Assembly: GCA_019188255.1 (NCBI GenBank)
Contig: JAETXT010000007.1
Span: forward strand, 3,720,001-3,784,000
Length of the DNA stretch: 64,000 nt
From: Verticillium longisporum
Taxonomy: Eukaryota > Ascomycota > Sordariomycetes > Glomerellales > Plectosphaerellaceae
Direction: 5' to 3'
In this document: piece after piece, positions 56,085 through 64,000 of the stretch
How the letters are laid out: each line of letters opens with the position of its first letter
Numbering within the stretch: position 1 is the first letter of the stretch
Notes under the pieces: model-generated
The model's input: only the letters and a program-made list of their open reading frames with translations
Databases searched by the model: none
What the model was told of the DNA's origin: nothing
Translations under genes and position numbers: made by a program

Positions 56085-58900
56085 CGTGACATTCGATCGA
56101 AGCTGCACACGATGCCATGGTCTCCTGACATAGAATGAGACTATACATCCAAGTAGACGGGGCATACCTCGGGAAAGGGTTTTCACATGCCTGGCCAGAC
56201 TTGTAACTCTCAGCTTGAGGAAACATGCTTCTCCACTGATGCATGACGTCCCAGTAGTGCCCCCCGCCGTGCTGGAGACATTTCGCATCGCATGCAACCC
56301 CCGTCATGATGCTTGGAGATTCGAGCAACCCCATCGCCGTTGCAACCTGTGACCGCTTCGCCCGCCCACGCCGCCCGTTCTCCCCACCCAATTCTGTACC
56401 GACCCCACGGCATGATCCGGCGCGTCGTCCAGCTTATGCATCGATCTCTGGCTCGCTACCGCCACGGCTGCGTGCCTCCTGGCCAGGCCTGCAAGCTCTG
56501 TATGGCAGAGAGTGGGCGCCGCAGCCACCAGACCACTCGACACGAGCGCCTTGTGGCGCCACCGGCCGGCAAGCGTGCGGGGAAGGGGACCCAGAGAAAC
56601 GAGAAAGGCTAAACAGAAACGGCTCCAGGAGCCTCCGCTTCATTTTCTGCACACAAGCAGCTAGACACGATTGCGGGGAGGCGTGGGAGGAAGAGTGCCA
56701 CGGCAAGCAGGCAGGCAGGCTGGCAGGCTGGCCGTCATGGCATTTCATTTCCTTTCCTGCTCCTCGGGTTGGAGTCGTGGGGTGCATCCGTCAGGTGAGA
56801 ACCGAGCTTTCCCCCCCCCCTCTCTTCTCGTCCAGCCATCGAGCGGGCTACGAATACGAGTCCGCTGACAGTCCAGGCTGGCGGAAGAAAAGGGAACCAC
56901 GAAATAAAAAGGAGCTATTGCAATCGAGTCGAGTCTAGACGACGTCGCTTCTCCACACGCGGGAGCAAGCGAGGTCGCCTGGATAGACTGGATGGACCCC
57001 TAGGCTGGCCTGGGCTGGATTGGCCACGTGAAAGGCGTGCGCTGCTTAATATACAGATATTGCAGAATCGACGCCTCGGCGCGATGGGCTCTGAATGTGA
57101 GAGGAGATGGTGCAAGGAACGGGAGCCTCACTTCATCGAAGCAGCAATGATTGAGCAAGCTGGTGGTACTGCCGAGTGTACGTCTTGGCCCTCTTTTGAC
57201 ATAGGACCCTGGAGTTGGTTCTTGATGATCGAAATGGGCAGCGATGGCCAGTCACCCATCGCCATGTCGAGGGCACCAGCCATCCCGATGTCGCTTCGCA
57301 CCCAGCAACTCGTCAAGTTTGGTCGGCACTGGACACCCTGACTGCATTGTCAATGATGGTCACCGCTCATCCTTGACAGCAGGACGTAAATGCAAAGGCA
57401 AGGTCCACAACGTGACATAGAGCAGTCGTCTCCATGCACGGCTCAACCAAGAATCTCTAACTACCTTCTTTGCACGTTGCCACGGGCCGTTTCGTCTTCG
57501 ATGACCATTTCGAACCATTTATAGATGCCTCTGCTTTCTTGGAAAAAAAAAAGACAGCAACATCGCATTGTGAAGACAGGAGAAAGGCAAAGAGTACTCG
57601 CATCGGTGATGGTTAGACTATACTGCTGCCAGCCCTGTCACAAAGATCGTGATCGAGTCATGTCATTCTCCTTCAGGACACAGCTGTGGCGCATGTTGTC
57701 GAGAAGCATGGAGGGTTGGTGACCCATGGTATCTGAGGGGAATCTGGACCGATGTAACGGAAATTAGCTCATGACTAGGCGGAAGAAAGAAAACTACTTC
57801 TGGGGTAGGGTGCCTTGGGTGCTTGGAAGTCTTACTTGTGGAGGGCCATTGATGTCCCTTGCGTTGATGTGGCTTGCAGCTCAACAACAGCGAGCTCTTG
57901 ACTGGCCACTTAGGTCGGCATGACAGATGCAGGCTGGTCACATTGGCTGTCGGCAAGGTTATTCTGGGGGCAGGGGTCTGCGGATGACGAGCCACGAGTG
58001 GCAAGTTGAAGCCCGCCTGCGCACTCGTGCCCTGTGGCACCGCTTCGGCGGCTAGCATCTCCGGGCCCAAAAGGAAGGAGGAGAAAAAACGGGCACGTCT
58101 GATGCCTGACGTGGCCATGCTCGTGAGCAGTTATGCAAGTACATGTATCGAAACGAGGGTCACACTGCGCGTTTCAAACGTCTTCGGGTCCTTTGCGTAT
58201 AGCCTCGTTGTCTTGAAAATCGTCGAGTTGTATGGCATTGTCCCTGTCTGGTTGAGGCGTCTCTCAGATGGGTCTGGCCGAATCAGAGTGTACGCAAGAA
58301 AGCAACCACCCCCGTCTAGACGGTGGTCCGATTGCCGGACGTCAGATCGGCTGGTAGTACTCCGTTGAGTCTAGACTCGCAGCAGTCCCCACAACAATAC
58401 ACGATGTTGGTATGGAAGATTTGCCCGACGACTGTCATCGCCAATCGCCACGGTTGCGCTGTCAGATCGTTCTACACGCATATGAGCAAGAACGAAGGTG
58501 CTTGTTGGTGTCTCTGAAACGTCTCTCAGACGGCTAATGCGGTTGAACTTGGACAGCGACTGGCAGAAGTCATAGGGCCGTCGAAGCCTCCGAATGAACC
58601 AGGAACTCTAGGGAAGAAACTGTTTTTGGCTGTTGGATAGCGTCCGAGAGTTGTATGTGAAAGAGAAGTAGAGACGATTCAACAGCCTCTGTTTACCGCG
58701 CAGTGCGCGAAATAAAGCTCGAGACCCTTGCCAATGCGTCTTGAATCCTTGATGTAAATCTGGATGGCAGACTTGGGGTAAATATGCGGGCTTGACATGG
58801 TATGGACCACGCCAATACCGAGCAGCTGGACGGGATTGATGTATACAATATACAGCTCTGCAATTCTGCAGCTGTACCGAAGCGCTAGGAGGGCATGTCA
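56085..58900. other. Gene-free stretch right of the lactonase-like gene (left half)
   Basis: The first part is the 3' region of the lactonase-like gene. Short frames occur on both strands, some with low-complexity Pro/Arg composition, but none shows a domain. A C run at 56811 and an A run at about 57543 are the only notable simple sequences. Confidence 0.5.
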
Positions 58901-61704
58901 ACAAGAGCCAGATTGCTCAACGCAACGTGGCTTCTGCGCAACGACAATTGTACAGCATAGACGAGATGCGGAAGCGAGAAGTAGCCGGTTGCCGAGTAAG
59001 AGGAGGCAGGAGACAGGGGACAAAGTCTGTCTGCGCTTCGCTTATCCAAATTCCACATTGTCAGACCACGGGTGCCAAAGAAACATCTGCGGGCGTCATA
59101 CAAAGAGCACCTTGGAGAGACTTTTCTGGCCGAGCCATATCTGTCATGCGTGAAAACGACGCCATCCGCAGCGAAGAACCCGGGTCGACATGGCTTCTAC
59201 ACTCTTCTCATCCTGAAGCTGACCAAAAGATGCGGTGATTGTGGCATACTGTGTGAGGGCTATTCGGCAGGGGGAATTTATCCTAAAGACCTACCTTCGG
59301 ATGCATTGGGAGGCCAACACACCACACCCACAAAATCAGTACATACCGTTGACCCTAACGCACGTAGACACCAGCCAATAGCTGTGTCCTGCTTCAATTT
59401 GTTTGGAAAGTTCTGCTGGGCATATCGAGGCTAATGTGTTCGAAGAGAAAACGGGTTCAGGCCTGACTTAGGAGGCCTAAGTGAAGGCAAGACAAGTTTG
59501 GCTTCGCGAAGTGATAGAGACTCTAGGTGCAAGTGCCTCGATTTGGAATCGCAAACTCTCTTTCCGGAGGCGAAAGCAAATGAAGCAGATGTCAAGCCCG
59601 TCATGTCGCAAGATGGAGACGATGCATGTCGAGGAGGGTGTCAACTGCAAAGAGGTGGTGAGGCTGGATGGATGTCGTTGGGCCGTGAAGGGTCAAGCAG
59701 AAGAAGCTGATCTATAGGTAGTTTCAGGGAAGTGCAATGGACGATCTGTCTCGTGGGGCGCAGAGCGCGCAGAGCAAAGTCGCGCGATTCCCCAGTCGGA
59801 GTCGACGGATCCACACCGTCTGATAGAGGAGGTCAGGTATTGGCAACAGCCCATCTCCAACGAGGGAGGCGCGGGCGCAAGAGGGGCACAGGGTAGGAAA
59901 GGGGGGTTCATCCCGCCAAGTCACCACTGCCGCATGGACCACGGCGCCGTCTCTCTGGAACTGCACGACACTGTGGGCGACGCTTTGTCTTAGGCCCCAG
60001 GAAGCACCCCCTTTCAGCACAGTGCCCTCTTGCCCTCTCGCTCTTTCCTCGTCCTACCTTACTTTTGGTACCTTAAACCTGTGTGGTTGCCTCCCAGCTG
60101 CCTCCCCCAGATTGCCCAGAATTGCGCCCAGATCACCAACATGCGCCCCCAAGTTGCTTTCATGCAAGACCTGCTAGTAGCTTTCGCCAGGGTTGACCTT
60201 CACCTGTAGACCGCAGCTTCTGCGCAGCGCACCACTGAATCCGACTTACCTTGCCCTCAGATGGATGGCGCGGAAGGCATTTCGGCCCCGACGAAGACAG
60301 CCAAGACGTCCAGCGTCCAGCCAGATACCCATCTCGAATACATTCGTCGAACCCTCCGTCCAGCAACGCACCCGTGTGCCGGAAGCCATCGGCAACTACA
60401 TCGTTTTCTCTCGCCGCATGGGGCGACGAACGTGGCTGTCCCAAAGCTTCCTCTTCTCGTGAGAAAGGGACAGCACTTCGTGTCGCAACTTCGTGTCGTG
60501 GCGTCAGGTCTCGTCCGGTCCTCATCTGCCCTGCCCCGGCTCGATGACTATTTCGACAGCACCGTTCCCGAACGAGACCGCCACACCTCAGGCCACTTGC
60601 TATTCTGTTCGGCTCGACCACATTGGATGGAAAATTGAGGGGGTGGAGAGGTCTCATGGGCGAGGTATTGCCTTGTACCCCCGACACACGGCGGACAGAC
60701 GCAGGACCACACGGCAAGAAATCCACCCCCCAGCTTTGTCCCCCCCTCCCTTACAATACCCTGGCCTAGCCTGGCTCCTCCGCCTCCGCTTCGAACAACC
60801 ATCAAGACCCCAGGTGGCTGACCGGGGGTGCTCCTCCTGCGGTGGGGTGCAACCGCCGACATCAGCGCCGACCCCCAAGTGGCCGCCCACACCTCCGCCT
60901 GTTCCTCGTCGACGGACTCGAGAATTTGGCTCACTGACAGGGCCCAAGTCCCTTAGCGCCTCTCGTGGCCGTTCCCCATGCCATCCATCACCAATTCCCC
61001 ATCTCACCCACCCACCCCCCGGTCCCTTGTCCTCGTTCCCCTCCAAAAGTTCCCAAGTCCCCACCACTCCGCTCGCGAGAACCGCACGAGAGAGGACCTC
61101 CGACCAGGGCTAACCGCGACTCGCAACCAGGCAACCTAGCGGGACCCCGGCCGTCTAATAGCAACCAGGCGGCCCTACCAGTACACTTAGAGACTAGAGA
61201 CTGGGGCAACGAGCCGAGGAGCAAGATGTGAAGGTGACTAGACGGAGCTCTCTCCTTCACTTCTCCTTCAAGAAGACTGCCCTCCCCGTCACGCGCCTCC
61301 GCATTGTTTCCAACCGACGACTTGTCTTTCCATTCTCGTTTGGTGCCCACACCTCAAAAGACCGGTCCCCCACCACCACCCAAAGCCTGAGATCACTCTT
61401 CAGATTCTCTCACGACCGCCGTAGGATGCTGCCTCGATAACCGCGATCCGCCTCTCACTCAGTCACCTGTCGTTGTCGCTAGCAACTGGTGCACCGCCCG
61501 CCGCCCTCGCTGTTGTTTGCAGTGTGCTGAGCCCAACGGACTCCTGGTGCATTCGCCACATTGTGTTGCTCTCGTCGCAGAGCACGCGCCATCGTTGCCC
61601 ACTACGTCGGCTCCCAAGCGCATTCGCCTGACCCAGGAAATGTCCCCGTCCTCGACGGGCGACTCTCCCCATCTGCTTCGGGGGCAGTAGTGCGACCCTA
61701 TCCC
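58901..61704. promoter_or_regulatory. Upstream region and probable long leader of the Zn2Cys6 gene
   Basis: No coding frame is supported. From about 60050 the + strand becomes C- and CT-rich, fitting a promoter and long 5' leader for the transcription-factor gene at 61705. Such long leaders are common for fungal regulators. A CCTACCTTAC/GGTACC motif pair lies at about 60052-60073. Confidence 0.5.
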
Positions 61705-63851
61705 ATGGCAAGCAGAGATAGCTTCCACATCGAAGTGCCTTCGCCCTCATTGACGGCTGTAAACGGCACTCACCCGCTCAAGTCACCCTCGTCGCTCAAA
61801 AACCACCGCACGCCCAGCTTTAGCCGGGATGGTTTGATCAGTGCCGTGCAAAAGGCCAGAAACATGTCTCAATCATCCGACCAGCGCATCAACGGTTTCA
61901 GTGATATGAACAAAACACCCAGCGACGAGGGATCGAACCCACTGAAGCGCCGCAACACCGACGCCGGAGTTGACTACCCGCGAAGGAGGGCTACCATCGC
62001 TGTATGTGTGACGCTCCTGACTGAGCTGCCACGAACTTTTTTTTTTTTTTCGCTGACCATGTTTTCAGTGCGAGGTGTGTCGATCCCGCAAGTCTCGCTG
62101 CGATGGCACCAAGCCCAAGTGCAAGCTCTGCACCGAGCTCGGCGCCGAATGTATCTACCGAGAACCCGGCATCAAGCTGGATGCAGGCGACAAGCTCATT
62201 CTCGAACGCCTCAACCGCATCGAGAGCCTTCTTCAGATGAACATGGTCGCTGGCGGGCCTTCCGGCGGCGGCATCCAGATTAGCCACGAGTCACCATCTA
62301 TGAGCAACGGCTCTGGACTGAATGGCGAAAACCTAGTCGGAGTTGCCGGGACCACCAACTTTACTTCCATCATCCCCAGCGGGGGTCTAGGCACCTGGCA
62401 TAACCCGCCCAACATCTCTACGATGCCCAAAATTCACACGAATGCGGCTTTACACCTACTGCAGTGGCCTTTGATTCGTGATCTTGTATCACGACCATAT
62501 GATCCGCAAATCCTGCTACAGCTTGAGATGGCGCGAGCGCCGCTGCCCCCGCTGACGAATACGCCTTGTGTCGACCTTTCCAATACCACAGCATACATTG
62601 AGGCCTATTTCGACCTCGTCAACGTGTGGTACGCTTGCGTCAACCCTTACACCTGGAGGAGCCACTACCGGACGGCGCTATCCAACGGCTTTCGCGAGGG
62701 CGCCGAGAGCTGCATCGTCCTTCTTGTACTGGCTCTGGGACAGGCCAGCTTGCGAGGAAGCATCTCACGCATCATGCCTGGGGAAGACCCCCTGGACTGC
62801 AATACTTCACCGCTGCATGGGCTCTCCTTCCGGGCATGATGACTTCAAATAATGTTCTCGCAGCACAGTGCCACTTGCTGGCTTCTGCGTACTTGTTCTA
62901 CCTTGTCCGCCCCTTGGAGGCCTGGAACCTGCTTTGTACTACCAGCACGAAGCTGCAGCTTCTTCTCATGTCACCGAACAGGGTACCGCCCAATCAGCGG
63001 GAGTTGACCGAGCGTATTTACTGGAATTCTCTCCTCTTCGAGAGCGACCTGCTGGCAGAGCTGGATCTCCCGCACTCTGGGGTGGTCCAGTTTGAAGAGA
63101 ACGTCGGACTTCCCGGTGGCTTCGAGGGAGAAGAACAGGAAGCGATTGGACGGGATGACCTTTGGTACTTCCTTGCCGAGATCGCCTTGCGGCGACTCCT
63201 GAATCGAGTCAGCCAGCTGATCTACTCCAAGGACTCGATGGCCTCTACGACAAGCCTCGAGCCTGTGGTGGCGGAACTCGACTTCCAGCTGACGCAATGG
63301 TACGAGAGCCTACCGATTCCACTGCAATTCCCTTTTACCCGCGCCGCACTTCAGGACCCGGTCCAGACTGTGTTGCGCCTCAGATTCTTTGCTTGCCGGA
63401 CCATCATTTACAGGCCCTACATCTTGGCTGTCTTGGACAATGAGCAGGCCATCTTGGATCCTGCAGTACGAGACAGTTGCCACAAGTGCTTGGAGGCTTC
63501 TGTGCGCCAACTGGAACACATCTCTGCACAGTAAGTCATGATTGATCATCATTTTGCCACACCCTCAAGACTAATACGTTTGCCTCCAGCCATGCAGGCC
63601 ACATGCCTTATTTGTGGCAAGGTGCGCTTTCGATTGTGTCCCAGGCACTGCTCGTCATGGGCGCCACCATGTCACCCTCGCTGGGCAGCATCCTTCTGAC
63701 GCTATGCGGTAGCCGTGAGGCTATCGACCAGATCATCAATGACGTCGTTATGGAGGTCGAACGTTATTCAAACCTTGCGCCGAGTCTGAGCTTGGCGGCT
63801 GAGATCATCAAAGAAGCCGAAGTGAGGAGGCGAGCATTCCTCAGCGGGTGA
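61705..63851 (+). CDS. Zn2Cys6 fungal-specific transcription factor
   Basis: Predicted nuclear DNA-binding regulator of about 673 residues. Exons: 61705-62001, 62069-63530 and 63590-63851, with introns gtatgt..ttttcag and gtaagt..cctccag. After a Ser-rich N-terminus with a basic patch (LKRRNTD, YPRRRATIA), the binuclear cluster reads CEVCRSRKSRCDG, then KCKLCTELGAEC, with all six cysteines; the first intron falls just before the first cysteine. A short linker and coiled segment (LILERLNRIESLLQ) follow, then the fungal transcription-factor middle homology region (YIEAYFDLVNVWYACVNP, CIVLLVLALGQ, AYLFYLVRPLEAWNLLC, ERIYWNSLLFESDLLAELDL). One frameshift at the C run 62788-62792: one added C restores GEDPPGLQYFTAAWALLPG. 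Target genes are unknown; I do not recognise a named orthologue. Confidence 0.9.
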
Positions 63852-64000
63852 TGGAAACAGCCCCGGAAAGACCCGCTCGATACGACGTGCAGGCCCCTCT
63901 TGACGCCTGCGAGAACCACCTCGCCTATCGAAATCATGCGTCCGAAGGGAGCGCGGGCACTTCATTTACGAAAACCCCATCCAGCCCGTCGAGCGAATCT

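Noticed and set aside
56306..56938. 210-codon + strand frame right of the lactonase-like gene
   Set aside because: Low-complexity Pro/Arg/Gly composition, no domain and no splice-supported partner exon.

Overview
The window is nuclear DNA of a filamentous ascomycete, most likely a Sordariomycete and possibly a Glomerellales-type genome such as Colletotrichum or Verticillium (the order is a low-confidence guess). Genes carry short 50-100 bp GT-AG introns with CTRAC-like branch sites, are widely spaced, and include a class V / class VII myosin-chitin synthase pair and an MSB2 signalling mucin. I found no prokaryotic features, CRISPR, rRNA, convincing tRNA or intact transposon.

Layout, left to right: a two-PAS-domain protein (+, 1929-4042); a head-to-head pair of myosin-like chitin synthases, csmB (-, 10521-5025) and csmA (+, 14269-19997), around a 3.75 kb shared promoter; a glutathionyl-hydroquinone reductase of the ECM4 type (-); the ubiquitin-activating enzyme UBA1 (-); an FKBP12-type prolyl isomerase (-) with a possible hidden mitochondrial presequence; a 7.7 kb stretch with no recognisable gene; the mucin sensor MSB2 (+); a decayed adenylosuccinate synthetase relic (+, about 40.7-41.2 kb); a small basic coiled-coil protein (-); the phospholipid methyltransferase CHO2 (+); a secreted EthD-domain protein (-); a seven-helix rhodopsin/Pth11-like membrane protein (+); a seven-bladed-propeller lactonase-like protein (+); and a Zn2Cys6 transcription factor (+).

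Several genes share a cell-envelope theme: the two chitin synthases build hyphal wall chitin, MSB2 senses surface and wall conditions upstream of MAP kinases, and CHO2 makes phosphatidylcholine. There is no sign of a biosynthetic cluster or defence island; this looks like ordinary core-genome gene order.

The most striking sequence-level signal is technical. At least nine otherwise intact conserved genes carry single-base frameshifts, nearly all at G/C homopolymers that are one base too short. I read these as consensus errors in the assembly rather than pseudogenisation, and annotated across them. The real biological leads are the adenylosuccinate synthetase relic, the possible mitochondrial leader on the FKBP, the MSB2 heptad array, and a recurrent TACCTAGGTA-type palindrome confined to intergenic DNA.
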